Shown here piece by piece: positions 34,002-42,226 of a stretch of DNA of 52,763 nt (position 1 is the stretch's first letter; each line of letters opens with the position of its first letter). The notes beneath the pieces are model-generated. The model was not told the DNA's origin. It saw only the letters and a program-made list of their open reading frames with translations, and did no database searches. The stretch is from CAZHDI01 sp964531285 (GTDB taxonomy: Bacteria > Pseudomonadota > Alphaproteobacteria > JAJFIK01): contig CAZHDI010000014.1 in assembly GCA_964531285.1 (NCBI GenBank), positions 1 through 52,763 of the forward strand, read 5' to 3'. A program made the translations under genes and the position numbers.

Positions 34002-36610
34002 AACTCCGCCTGAAGACGAACGCCAAGCTCACGCGGCGCACCGAGGCGCACCCGCTCGTTCCCGCCCGACGCCACATATTCCTCATCGAACAGATTCTTG
34101 GCGATGAAGGCCAGGGTGTACCGGTCCCAGGTGTAACCGGCCGTCAGATTGACCAGCACCCGGCTGTCATTGTTGAGGAACGTGCCCGCGCCGCTGTTCG
34201 CGTTGTTGACGAAGGATTCGTCCTCATACGTCACACCCAGCGTGCCGAAAAGGCCGTTGTCCGCCGTATACATGATCCGCGCCGCGCCGGTCCATTCCGG
34301 GGCGAAGCTGAACTGCTGACTTTCGAACGCCGACAGGGTGGCGTCCAGATCGATCGGCGCGGTCTGATTTTGGGCCGCGATCAGGGCCTCGGCCAGCGCC
34401 ACGTCGAAATCGTCGAACTCCGTGTTCGAATAACCGAGCACGGCCTGCACGGCCCAATTGGCATTGACCTGCCAATAGCTGTCGATCTCGAAGCCCTTGA
34501 CCGTCGAGCTGCCCACATTGAAGCCCACCTCATCCTGCTGAAGGGTCGACAGGCCAACGACAAGCTGCTGATCGGTCCAATCCGTGTAGAAAATATTCGC
34601 ATTCACGCGCAGCGCCCGGTCAAACCAGAACGAGCGCAGCGCCAGTTCGTAGTTCATCGTGAATTCCGGGTCGAATTGCGAGACGAACTGGCGCGGAATG
34701 TTGAGATCCGAGCCGCCGGAGCGGTATCCGCGCCGCACCGAGAAACTCACCGAGCGGTCATCGTCGATATCGTAACGCACAAAGCCAGACGGCAGGACGA
34801 CCTCGAACTCCTGGGTCGCGACCGTCGACGCCTCGGCCAGCGTGTCCTCGAAAAAGCCGTTCACCAGCGCGAGCGAACCCTGCACCACCGGCACCAGAAG
34901 ATCCGGGAAGCCCGGCGCGATCAAGGGCATGGCCGGGTTCGGCAGGCCGAGCGGATCGCCGCTCAAGGTGAGCCCCTCTTCCTGGGTTTCGTTGTCATAG
35001 CGCACACCGAAACCAACGGTCAGCCGGTCGGTCACGTCATATTCGCCGCTGGCATAGAACGCGAAGTTCTCCACGTCGAGCGGCTCGCTGGTCAGCGCGA
35101 TGAACGATCCGATATCGGTATAATTCGCCAGGATCGTCGCAACGGTGAGATCCGTCGTGCCCGCCACGAACGCATCGAAGAACGGATCGCCTTCCGGACC
35201 CGGCGGAATGTCCGCAACCGGATTACCGGGGAACGGCACGCCGCGCAGCGGCCCGAGTTCCGCCGCGATCGTTGCCTGCGCGCCGGGCCGGGTCGCCCCT
35301 TCGACGACGCCCAGAATGCCGGTCTGGATGCCCGGGGTGAAGTTGAATTCCTCCTCCTGGGAGTTCGCATAATACGCGCCCAGAAGGCCGCGGAACCGCC
35401 CGCCATTGTCGAACGAGGCAATCAGTTCCTGGGTAAAGATCGTCTGCTCTTCAAGCTGCGTGCCCGACGGCGCATACTGATCGAGACGCGCTGGCACCGT
35501 CGGAATGTTGAACGGATTGTTGATCTCGACGGGACCTTGCGGAAAGATCGCCGGGTTGAGATAGGTGCCATCCGTATCGAGACGCTCGTCATTCTCGGAA
35601 TCGCTATAGGCGGTGATCGAGGTTAGCGCGATTGCGTCGGTGATGTCCCAGGTCGATTTCAAGGAATAAGCGTAATTGGTGTTCTCGTTGAAATCGGGCA
35701 CGTCCACCAGCGTCCGGCGCAGGGATTCATGGCCCTCGACCACATCGGTGAAATTCACGAAGCCGTCCTCATCGCGCGAGCGGCGGTCGGAGACCGCATC
35801 GGCCACCTTGGCCTGCGAATAACCGAAGGTGAACAGCGACGTGAAATTATCCGTCGGCTGAAACAGAAGCTTGACCCGCGCCTGCCACTGATCGTTGAAA
35901 TCAGCGCCGTTGTTATCGCTCAACGCATTGGAGACGAACCCGTCGCTTTCGCGCCGCTCCGCGGACACCCGGAACGCCAGCACATCCTCGATGATCGGCC
36001 CGCCCACGGCCGCCGCGAGGGAATAGCTGTCGCCTTCGTCCGAGTTCAGATAAAGACCGCGCGCCTTCCCGGTCCATTCAAAGGTCGGGTCGGCGGTCCG
36101 GATGATCACCGCGCCGGCCAGCGCGTTGCGCCCCTGAACGGTAGACTGCGCGCCGCGCAGTACTTCGATCTGGCTCACATCCCAGATCGTATCCACATTG
36201 AAGCGCGTGGTTTGATCGCCGAGTGTCACATCATCGACATAGACTTGCGCCAGCGGCGAGGAGCCCGCACCCAGAAGATTATCGAACGGCACCCCGCGGA
36301 TCGAGAAGCCGCCTTCCGTATTCCCCAGATTGACATTGGCGATATAGGCGAAACTCTCGCCCAGCGACGTGATCGCATCGGCTTCGAGCTGCTCTCCGGT
36401 GACAATCCCAACGGACGTCACCGTATCCTGAAGCGAGCGCTCGATCTTTTCACCCGTCACGATGATCACTTCAGCGAAGTCTGGCTCCGCGTCCCCGGCC
36501 TCCTGGGCTCGCACCGGCAGGCCGGACGCACCCGCCAGCACGATTGCGGAGACGGTTGCACACAAGGCGGCCTTGCGCATCGCCCGCTGGTTCAAAGAAG
36601 ACGTTGTCAT
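33998..36610 (-). CDS. TonB-dependent outer-membrane receptor
   Basis: An 870-residue receptor. A signal peptide (about 1-36, ending VRAQ) is followed by a TonB box (EVIIVTGEK), a plug domain (about 60-170, with GFSIRGVPFDN, VYVDDVTLG and EVLRGAQSTVQGRNALAGAV) and a 22-strand-type barrel ending in the canonical terminal Phe (VRLQAEF). It belongs to the large group of uncharacterised receptors of aquatic alphaproteobacteria that import siderophores, vitamins, glycans or phosphate esters. Ligand is unknown, but a strong Pho-box match lies 70 bases upstream and a divergent gene encodes an exported phosphoesterase, which point to a phosphorus compound. The start at 36610 follows GAGGGA. Confidence 0.93.
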   Translation of the reverse strand: MTTSSLNQRAMRKAALCATVSAIVLAGASGLPVRAQEAGDAEPDFAEVIIVTGEKIERSLQDTVTSVGIVTGEQLEADAITSLGESFAYIANVNLGNTEGGFSIRGVPFDNLLGAGSSPLAQVYVDDVTLGDQTTRFNVDTIWDVSQIEVLRGAQSTVQGRNALAGAVIIRTADPTFEWTGKARGLYLNSDEGDSYSLAAAVGGPIIEDVLAFRVSAERRESDGFVSNALSDNNGADFNDQWQARVKLLFQPTDNFTSLFTFGYSQAKVADAVSDRRSRDEDGFVNFTDVVEGHESLRRTLVDVPDFNENTNYAYSLKSTWDITDAIALTSITAYSDSENDERLDTDGTYLNPAIFPQGPVEINNPFNIPTVPARLDQYAPSGTQLEEQTIFTQELIASFDNGGRFRGLLGAYYANSQEEEFNFTPGIQTGILGVVEGATRPGAQATIAAELGPLRGVPFPGNPVADIPPGPEGDPFFDAFVAGTTDLTVATILANYTDIGSFIALTSEPLDVENFAFYASGEYDVTDRLTVGFGVRYDNETQEEGLTLSGDPLGLPNPAMPLIAPGFPDLLVPVVQGSLALVNGFFEDTLAEASTVATQEFEVVLPSGFVRYDIDDDRSVSFSVRRGYRSGGSDLNIPRQFVSQFDPEFTMNYELALRSFWFDRALRVNANIFYTDWTDQQLVVGLSTLQQDEVGFNVGSSTVKGFEIDSYWQVNANWAVQAVLGYSNTEFDDFDVALAEALIAAQNQTAPIDLDATLSAFESQQFSFAPEWTGAARIMYTADNGLFGTLGVTYEDESFVNNANSGAGTFLNNDSRVLVNLTAGYTWDRYTLAFIAKNLFDEEYVASGGNERVRLGAPRELGVRLQAEF

Positions 36611-36679
36611 GGTCCCGGTCCCTCGCGCAGCCCAAAAACGTATGAAATCCCACATGCATCTCATTGGGGCGAACGAAGT

Positions 36680-36697
36680 ATGACAGTTTTATGTCAG
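36680..36697 (-). promoter_or_regulatory. Pho-box-like site upstream of the TonB receptor
   Basis: On the minus strand the sequence is CTGACATAAAACTGTCAT: two 7-bp half sites (CTGACAT, CTGTCAT) separated by AAAA, an 11-bp repeat period as in PhoB sites. Only one base of 14 differs from a perfect CTGTCAT pair. A further CTGACAT half site lies at 36708-36714. The site is 70 bases upstream of the receptor start and faces it. Confidence 0.7.
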
Positions 36698-36891
36698 ACT
36701 ACGGATGATGTCAGTCGCGCCCAAATCCCGCGCGCACCCTTGGCGGTTCCGATGCCGGGGTCAAGGCGCCGGCCTCAGGCGCCGGCCCCTAAGATGACAT
36801 TTGTTCACGAGCGTGTTCCGGATGCTACATATCGCCGTGGCCGGAGGGCCTAAGCTGCGGTCATCGGCCCGTTGCACCCAGGAGATCCCCG

Positions 36892-38394
36892 ATGCGCCTC
36901 GCCGCCGTCATGATGGCCGCCCTGTTCGCGGCGCTTTGCCTTATGCTCCCGGTCCAGGCCGACGAGACGCGCGCGCCGGATATCGTGCTCGACGGCACGG
37001 CGACCCGCGCCGATCATCAAAGCTATATCGAGCGCCGATTCACGGTGCCCGAGGGCACCGGCGCTCTCACGGTCGCTTTCGACTATACCGGCCGGGAGGC
37101 GCGCACGACCCTCGATCTGGGCCTGTTCGACCCTAACGGCTTTCGCGGCTGGAGCGGCGGCAACAAAGCCCGCTTTACGGTGGCGGAGAGTTTCGCCACG
37201 CCGTCCTATCTGCCGGGCGCACTGCCGCCGGGGGTATGGCGCCTGATCATCGGTGTGCCGAATATCCGCCCCGGCATCGAAGCGACCTATACGGCCCGCA
37301 TCTGGTTCGATGACGGCGCCGGAGCCCTCACGCCCAATCCGGTACGCGCGGAAACCGGACCGGGCTGGCGGCGCGGCGATCTCCACACCCATACCGGCCA
37401 TAGCGACGGCTCTTGCGACAGCCTGTCGGGCCGCCGCGTGCCGTGCCCGGTGCATCATACGGTCGACAAGGCCCTGGAGGCCGGGCTCGATTTCGTGGTG
37501 ATCTCGGATCACAACACCATCTCGCATCACAATGCGATCGAAGAGCTGCGGCCCTATTATGACACGATCACCATCATTCCGGGCACGGAGATCACAACCT
37601 TCTTCGGCCATGCCAATCTGATCGGCGTGACCGATTTTGTCGACTTCCGCATCGACGATCCGGCGGCCGCCGACCGCATCGCCCGCGACGCCCGGGCCAA
37701 GGGGGCCATCCTGTCGATCAATCACCCGCTCATTCCGTCGGACGAGGATTGCATGGGCTGCGGCTGGTCGGGGGAGATCGCCGTCGGCGCCGGCCTGACC
37801 GCAGTCGAGGCCGTGGGCGGCGGCATCCGGAAATTTTTCGCCAGCGCCGAAGGTCCCATCGCGGGCGTGCGCTACTGGGAGACCCTGCTCAACCAGGGGC
37901 ACCGCCTTACCGGCATCGGCGGCAGCGACAATCATGATGCCTTGAACCTGTCGGGCGCCCAGCCCGCCATCGGCGCGCCCGCCACCGTGGTCTGGACCCA
38001 AAATGCCAGCCAGGACGCCATTCTGGAGGGCGTACGGTCGGGCCGCGTCTTTATCGATCTGGGCGATGACCCCAGCCGGCGGCTCGATCTCACGGCCCGG
38101 ACCGGGGACCGGTCGGCGGTCATGGGCGGTATTCTCAAGGCGCGCGCGGGCGACCCCGTGACGATTGAGGTGCACACGGATGGTTTGACCTTCGGTCTGG
38201 TCGAAATCGTCGGCCCGTCCGGCTCCCTGGCGCGCCTGCCCATCGGCCCCGAAACCATGGGGCCGGACGGTCACCGGGTCACCTTCGAAACAACTGCGGC
38301 GCCCGACACGCCGTGGCTGCGCGCCAATCTCCGCGCTCTCGGCGGCGACCTGCTGCTGATCGGCAATCCGGTTTATATCGATGTCGAAGCGTGA
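36892..38394 (+). CDS. exported PHP-domain metallohydrolase (CehA/McbA type)
   Basis: A 500-residue exported enzyme. A signal peptide (1-23, cleaved near VQAD) leads to a beta-sandwich region (about 25-155) and a PHP metal-hydrolase domain (about 160-400). All metal-site motifs are present: GDLHTHTGHSDG, ISDHNTISHH, PGTEIT, INHPLIP and GGSDNHD. PHP enzymes hydrolyse phosphoesters; the CehA/McbA branch also cleaves carbamate esters. The C-terminal ~100 residues form another beta domain. It is divergent from the TonB receptor gene across an intergenic region with a Pho box, suggesting release of phosphate or an organophosphate from a compound imported by, or prepared for, that receptor. Substrate is not known. 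Confidence 0.88.
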   Translation: MRLAAVMMAALFAALCLMLPVQADETRAPDIVLDGTATRADHQSYIERRFTVPEGTGALTVAFDYTGREARTTLDLGLFDPNGFRGWSGGNKARFTVAESFATPSYLPGALPPGVWRLIIGVPNIRPGIEATYTARIWFDDGAGALTPNPVRAETGPGWRRGDLHTHTGHSDGSCDSLSGRRVPCPVHHTVDKALEAGLDFVVISDHNTISHHNAIEELRPYYDTITIIPGTEITTFFGHANLIGVTDFVDFRIDDPAAADRIARDARAKGAILSINHPLIPSDEDCMGCGWSGEIAVGAGLTAVEAVGGGIRKFFASAEGPIAGVRYWETLLNQGHRLTGIGGSDNHDALNLSGAQPAIGAPATVVWTQNASQDAILEGVRSGRVFIDLGDDPSRRLDLTARTGDRSAVMGGILKARAGDPVTIEVHTDGLTFGLVEIVGPSGSLARLPIGPETMGPDGHRVTFETTAAPDTPWLRANLRALGGDLLLIGNPVYIDVEA

Positions 38395-38449
38395 CGGCGG
38401 GCAAGAATGACGCCCCTCGCCGCTCAAACACGCACTGTCATTGAAAATC

Positions 38450-38524
38450 TGGAGCGGGCGATGAGATTCGAACTCACGACCCCAACCTTGGCAAGGTTGT
38501 GCTCTACCCCTGAGCTACGCCCGC
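38450..38524 (-). tRNA. tRNA-Gly (anticodon GCC)
   Basis: A 75-base cloverleaf with CCA encoded. Acceptor arms GCGGGCG / CGCCCGC, D-arm GCTC / GAGC, anticodon stem CAACC / GGTTG with loop TTGCCAA (anticodon GCC at 38490-38492), and T-arm GTGAG / CTCAT with loop TTCGAAT. Every stem pairs (one G-U in the T-arm). It decodes GGC and GGU. It lies in the gap after the PHP hydrolase gene. Confidence 0.98.
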
Positions 38525-38574
38525 GCTTGTCCAGATGAGGGCCGGAAGGGCTCCGGCCCGGGAGGTAGGCGAGG

Positions 38575-38603
38575 GTTATTGCGCAAAACCGGGGTCCATG
38601 CAA
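38575..38603 (-). promoter_or_regulatory. predicted sigma-70-type promoter of tRNA-Gly
   Basis: On the minus strand TTGCAT (-35) and AATAAC (-10) are separated by exactly 17 bases and lie about 50 bases upstream of the tRNA 5' end. Each hexamer matches consensus at four of six positions. A hairpin with arms GGGCCGGA / TCCGGCCC falls in the leader between them and the tRNA. Confidence 0.5.
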
Positions 38604-38784
38604 GGGCCGAAACGCACCCCCGCCGCAGCCCTGTCGGCGCCTTGGGCCCCGCGGCTCGCCAGGCCCATCCCGGGGCCTTGGGCGACACCCCGGCAGCCAG
38701 GTCACCGCGCCCCTCATGGGCCGATGCCGCATCGCCCGAACTAGCGCCTTGCGGGGACCGGGCCGGCTCTGCTCTAGTGGCGCC

Positions 38785-39300
38785 ATGACCCAGCCGCGTG
38801 CCAGCCGCGCCGATCTTCTGGACCGCCTGGAGGCGTTGGGGATCGACGCTACAACCTATGAGCACGAGGCCGTGTTCACGGTCGCGGAATCGGCGGATCT
38901 CAAGGCCCAATGGCCCGGCGGGCATTCCAAGAACCTGTTCCTGACCGACCGCAAGGCCGCGCTGATCCTGATCAGTGCCCTGGACGACACCGAGATCCCT
39001 CTGAAACGCCTGCATCGGCATTTCGGCTGCGGGCGGCTCAGTTTCGCAAGCGCCGGGACCCTGGAGACGGTGCTCGGTGTCACGCCCGGGTCGGTGACCG
39101 CCTTCGCGCTGATCAACGATGCGGACCGGCGGGTGCGCTTCTGTCTCGATGCCGCGCTCATGGCCTGCGAAACGGTGCATTTTCACCCGCTGGTGAACAC
39201 CGCCAGCACCGCGCTTGCACCGGCCGATCTGGTCCGCTTCGCCCAAGCCTGCGGCCATGAGCCCGAAATCATTGACTTTACGGCGCTAAGCCTGGATTGA
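38785..39300 (+). CDS. prolyl-tRNA editing protein (ProXp-ala / PrdX type)
   Basis: A 171-residue YbaK-fold protein that hydrolyses alanyl-tRNA(Pro) mischarged by ProRS, as a stand-alone domain. Seen: AVFTVAESADLKAQWPGGHSKNLFL, a Lys-Asn-Leu-Phe-Leu motif of the ProXp-ala branch; the RLHRHFGCGRLSFAS segment; and VTPGSVTAFALIND plus FHPLVNTAST near the C-terminus. The last pattern separates this branch from YbaK itself. ATG 38785 starts the domain; a longer open frame to 38716 runs through the leader. Next to a tRNA gene by position only; function is in translation quality control. Confidence 0.9.
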   Translation: MTQPRASRADLLDRLEALGIDATTYEHEAVFTVAESADLKAQWPGGHSKNLFLTDRKAALILISALDDTEIPLKRLHRHFGCGRLSFASAGTLETVLGVTPGSVTAFALINDADRRVRFCLDAALMACETVHFHPLVNTASTALAPADLVRFAQACGHEPEIIDFTALSLD

Positions 39301-39423
39301 CGGTGCCTTGGCGTATCGTCCGGCGCGCTTGGCGCCGGGCTCCGGGCCGCTTATGTGACATGATGAAACGCACAATACAGGCGCCCGCCGGGCCTGACCG
39401 CGCCGGCGCCAAGGAGAGCCAAC

Positions 39424-40368
39424 ATGACATTCAATCTCGGACCCGGCAGCCCCGCCATGCCCGCCGCCGGCGGCGATGGGGCGCTGATCAAGGACGCGGA
39501 TTCCCAGAGCTTCGTGGCCGACGTGATCGAGGCCTCCTCGGAAGTCCCGGTCCTGGTGGACTTCTGGGCCACCTGGTGCGGTCCCTGTAAGCAGCTTACC
39601 CCGATCCTGGAACAGGCCGTGAAGGCCGCCGGCGGGAAGGTGCGGCTGGTCAAGATCGATATCGACGCCAACCGGCCGATCATCGACATGCTGGCCCGCG
39701 CGGGCATGGCGATCCAGTCGGTCCCGGCGGTGTTCGCCTTCCGCAACGGCCAGCCGGTGGACGGCTTCATGGGCGCCCTGCCCGAAAGCCAGGTCAAAGC
39801 CTTCATCGAACGGGTGATCGGCGGCGAAGCGCTGGGCCCGACCCCGGTGGAGATGCTGCTCAGCGAGGCCGAAGCCGCGTTCCAGTCCCGCGATATCGGC
39901 ATGGCCGCTCAGGTCTATGCCGCGGTGCTTGGCGAGGACAAGGGCAACCCCAAGGCGCTGGCGGGGCTCATGGAGTGCTATCTGGCGACCGGTGAAGTCG
40001 AGCGCGCGGAACAGACCCTGGCCATCGTGCCGCCCGAACACGCCAACCATCCCGACGTGCTGAGTGCCAAGGCCAAGATCGAACTCGCCGGCACGGATGT
40101 CGATACGGGCGAAATCGACGCATTGCGATCCCGCGTCGAGGCTGATCCGAAGGACCATCAGGCGCGTTATGATCTTGCCCTGGCGCTCAACGGCGCAGGG
40201 GACAAGACCGGCGCGGTGGATGCGCTTCTGGAGATCGTGCAGCGCGACCGGCAATGGAACGACGAGGCCGCCCGTAAGCAATTGCTGACCTTGTTCGAAG
40301 CCTATGGGCCCCAGGACGAGGCCACGCTGAGCGGACGCCGGCGTTTGTCGTCGATCCTGTTCTCGTAA
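39424..40368 (+). CDS. cnoX: thioredoxin-TPR co-chaperone CnoX/YbbN
   Basis: A 314-residue protein: a thioredoxin domain (about 20-135) with WCGPC (Cys52, Cys55) and a C-terminal tetratricopeptide-like region (about 145-300, Ala/Leu-rich repeats such as AGLMECYLATGEVERAEQTL) matching YbbN/CnoX. In E. coli the homologue holds oxidised proteins and delivers them to GroEL and DnaK; E. coli CnoX has SxxC, whereas this protein, like Caulobacter's, keeps CxxC and may also be a reductase. AAGGAGAGCC precedes ATG 39424. A gene for a Lon-N-like protein follows 47 bases later. Confidence 0.92.
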   Translation: MTFNLGPGSPAMPAAGGDGALIKDADSQSFVADVIEASSEVPVLVDFWATWCGPCKQLTPILEQAVKAAGGKVRLVKIDIDANRPIIDMLARAGMAIQSVPAVFAFRNGQPVDGFMGALPESQVKAFIERVIGGEALGPTPVEMLLSEAEAAFQSRDIGMAAQVYAAVLGEDKGNPKALAGLMECYLATGEVERAEQTLAIVPPEHANHPDVLSAKAKIELAGTDVDTGEIDALRSRVEADPKDHQARYDLALALNGAGDKTGAVDALLEIVQRDRQWNDEAARKQLLTLFEAYGPQDEATLSGRRRLSSILFS

Positions 40369-40415
40369 GGATCTCCGCTGACAAGGCCGTCTTCGAGACC
40401 GCCCGGGAGTATGTG

Positions 40416-41081
40416 ATGAGCGATTTCAGCCCCTATGACGCGGCGGGCGACCTGCCGCGGACCGTCCCCCTCTTTCCGCTGGGCGGGGCGCTGTTGCTGC
40501 CGCGCGGACGGCTGCCGCTCAACATTTTCGAACCCCGCTACCTGACCATGATCGACGATGCCCTGGCCCGGGACCGGCTGGTGGGCATGGTCCAGCCGCG
40601 CCCCGATCAGAGCGCCGCGGCCAAGCCGGACACCTATGCGACCGGCTGTGTCGGCCGTCTGACCTCGTTCACCGAAACCCCGGACGGACGCTATCTGATC
40701 ACGCTGACCGGCATGTGCCGGTTCGCGGTGGTGGAGGAACTGGAAACCGTCACGCCCTATCGTCAGGCCCGGGTGGATTTCGGCTCCTATGCCGGCGATC
40801 TGCGCCCGGCGCCGGACGAAACCGCGATCCCGACCGACCGGCTGCTCGGCACCTTGCGGGGCTATCTCGACAAGTTCGGGCTGGAGGCCGATTGGGACAG
40901 CATCACCCAGGCGCCGGTGGAAACGCTGGTGAACTCGCTGTCGATGATCTGCCCGTTCGAGCAGGGCGAAAAGCAGGCGCTTCTGGAGGCGGAAACCCTG
41001 TCGGCGCGGGCCGACGCATTGATAGCCTTGCTCGAAATGGCATCGGCGTCCCATGATGAGGGCGACCTGCCCATTCAGTAA
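40416..41081 (+). CDS. Lon N-terminal (LON substrate-binding) domain protein
   Basis: A 221-residue protein that consists of a LON-type substrate-binding domain without the ATPase or protease parts. The N-terminal strand TVPLFPLGGALLLPRGRLPLNIFEPRY is the hallmark, followed by GCVGRLTSFTETPDGRY and a helical C-terminus (FEQGEKQALLEAETLSARA). Stand-alone members are widespread and uncharacterised; a role in protein quality control is inferred from fold and from the CnoX neighbour. ATG 40416 is preferred to GTG 40413 because GGGAG is six bases upstream. Confidence 0.88.
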   Translation: MSDFSPYDAAGDLPRTVPLFPLGGALLLPRGRLPLNIFEPRYLTMIDDALARDRLVGMVQPRPDQSAAAKPDTYATGCVGRLTSFTETPDGRYLITLTGMCRFAVVEELETVTPYRQARVDFGSYAGDLRPAPDETAIPTDRLLGTLRGYLDKFGLEADWDSITQAPVETLVNSLSMICPFEQGEKQALLEAETLSARADALIALLEMASASHDEGDLPIQ

Positions 41082-41148
41082 TAACGGCCGGTGAGGAGGG
41101 ATCGGCCCGCCGACCCTTCGCGGCTTGAGCCAACGAGATGAGACCGAT

Positions 41149-41442
41149 ATGACCGCCAACACCGGACAGGACGACACCGGACCGCAAGACGGCACCTCGC
41201 AGGAAACGGCCGGTATGCGCCCGGATGCGGGCGCGACGGATCAGGGCAAGCCGGTGGACCCAAAGCTGCTGGAAATCCTCGTTTGCCCCGTGACCCGGAC
41301 CAATTTGACCTATGACGCGGACCGCCGCGAACTGGTCAGCCGTGCCGCTGGGCTCGCTTATCCGATCCGCGACGGCATACCGATCATGCTCCCCGAAGAG
41401 GCACGGGAGTTGACCGATGCCGAGCGCAACCGCCGGGTCTGA
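41149..41442 (+). CDS. UPF0434/Trm112 family protein
   Basis: A 97-residue protein. The C-terminal 60 residues carry KLLEILVCPVTRTNLTY...LAYPIRDGIPIMLPEEA, the UPF0434 (YcaR/Trm112-like) signature; the alphaproteobacterial version keeps a single Cys rather than the four zinc cysteines of Trm112. The N-terminal ~35 residues are Asp/Gly/Thr-rich and look disordered. Trm112 activates methyltransferases in eukaryotes; the bacterial role is unknown. Start ATG 41149 has a weak GAGA. It lies 2 bases upstream of the DUF971 gene, likely an operon. Confidence 0.88.
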   Translation: MTANTGQDDTGPQDGTSQETAGMRPDAGATDQGKPVDPKLLEILVCPVTRTNLTYDADRRELVSRAAGLAYPIRDGIPIMLPEEARELTDAERNRRV

Positions 41443-41444
41443 GC

Positions 41445-41822
41445 ATGACCGCGACCGCAGACACCCCCTGGCCGACGGAGATCCGCCTTCAACGGGCCGA
41501 ACGGCGCCTGACCGTTGCGTTCGACTCCGGCGAACAGTTCGATATTCCGGCGGAACTCTTGCGGGTTGAAAGTCCGAGTGCAGAGGTTCAGGGCCATGGC
41601 GGCGCGGGCAAGACCATCGTTGCCGGTAAACGCGATGTCGCCATCACCGACGCCCAGCCGGTCGGCCATTACGCAGTGCGCCTGCTCTTCGATGACGGCC
41701 ATGACAGCGGCCTTTACACCTGGGACACGCTCTACCGGTTCGGGCGCGACCAGGATGCTCTGTGGTCGGCCTATCTTGAGGCACTGACCAGCCGCGGCCT
41801 GTCCCGCGACCCCGGACCGTAA
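41445..41822 (+). CDS. DUF971 (GBBH-like N-terminal domain) protein
   Basis: A 125-residue protein of the DUF971 family, related to the N-terminal domain of gamma-butyrobetaine hydroxylase. Seen: EIRLQRAERRLTVAFDSGEQFDIPAELLRVESPSAEV, the GHYAVRLLFDDGHDSGLYTWDTLY core with conserved His and Asp. Proteins of this type are proposed to have roles in iron-sulphur or ubiquinone metabolism but no activity is established. ATG 41445 is 2 bases after the UPF0434 stop. The GTG start of the next gene lies 14 bases after its stop. Confidence 0.9.
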   Translation: MTATADTPWPTEIRLQRAERRLTVAFDSGEQFDIPAELLRVESPSAEVQGHGGAGKTIVAGKRDVAITDAQPVGHYAVRLLFDDGHDSGLYTWDTLYRFGRDQDALWSAYLEALTSRGLSRDPGP

Positions 41823-41836
41823 GGGAGGCCGGGGCC

Positions 41837-42226
41837 GTGCTGGGGAGCGTGATCGGATTTGTGCTGCTGGGTCTGGGCATTGCGGCCTTCGCCAAGCGCG
41901 ATGCGATCGAGGCGGCCCTGCAACGCTTCGACAGATCCAATCTGCAAAAGCGCCAGCGCTTTGCCGATGCTCTGCGTACCCCCAACGCCCATATGCGCCT
42001 GACCATCGAGGAAATCGCCGCCCGCACCGAGCCGGTGGAGACGGTCTGGGCGCGTGACCCCGCGACCGGAACCATGGTCAAACGCTTTTTATGGCGCGCC
42101 AGGACCTTCGACTCAGAAGACGGCGCCAAGACCGCCCGCGATCAGGCGATTTTGGACGAGGCACGCGGCTTTTACGTCGATCTGGACCAGCATTACCGGT
42201 CGCTGACCGGGCGGCGGACACGATGA
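41837..42226 (+). CDS. small membrane-anchored hypothetical protein
   Basis: A 129-residue protein with an N-terminal hydrophobic helix (about 3-20) and a soluble Arg/Glu-rich helical remainder. I recognise no family. GTG 41837 has AGGGAGG eight bases upstream. Its stop overlaps the ATG of the next gene (ATGA), so it is probably translationally coupled to that acyltransferase and may be linked to lipid work at the membrane. Confidence 0.7.
   Translation: MLGSVIGFVLLGLGIAAFAKRDAIEAALQRFDRSNLQKRQRFADALRTPNAHMRLTIEEIAARTEPVETVWARDPATGTMVKRFLWRARTFDSEDGAKTARDQAILDEARGFYVDLDQHYRSLTGRRTR

Noticed and set aside
33794..35626. Forward open frame of 610 codons over the TonB receptor
   Set aside because: Antisense shadow of the barrel domain; Arg/His-rich translation with no domain.
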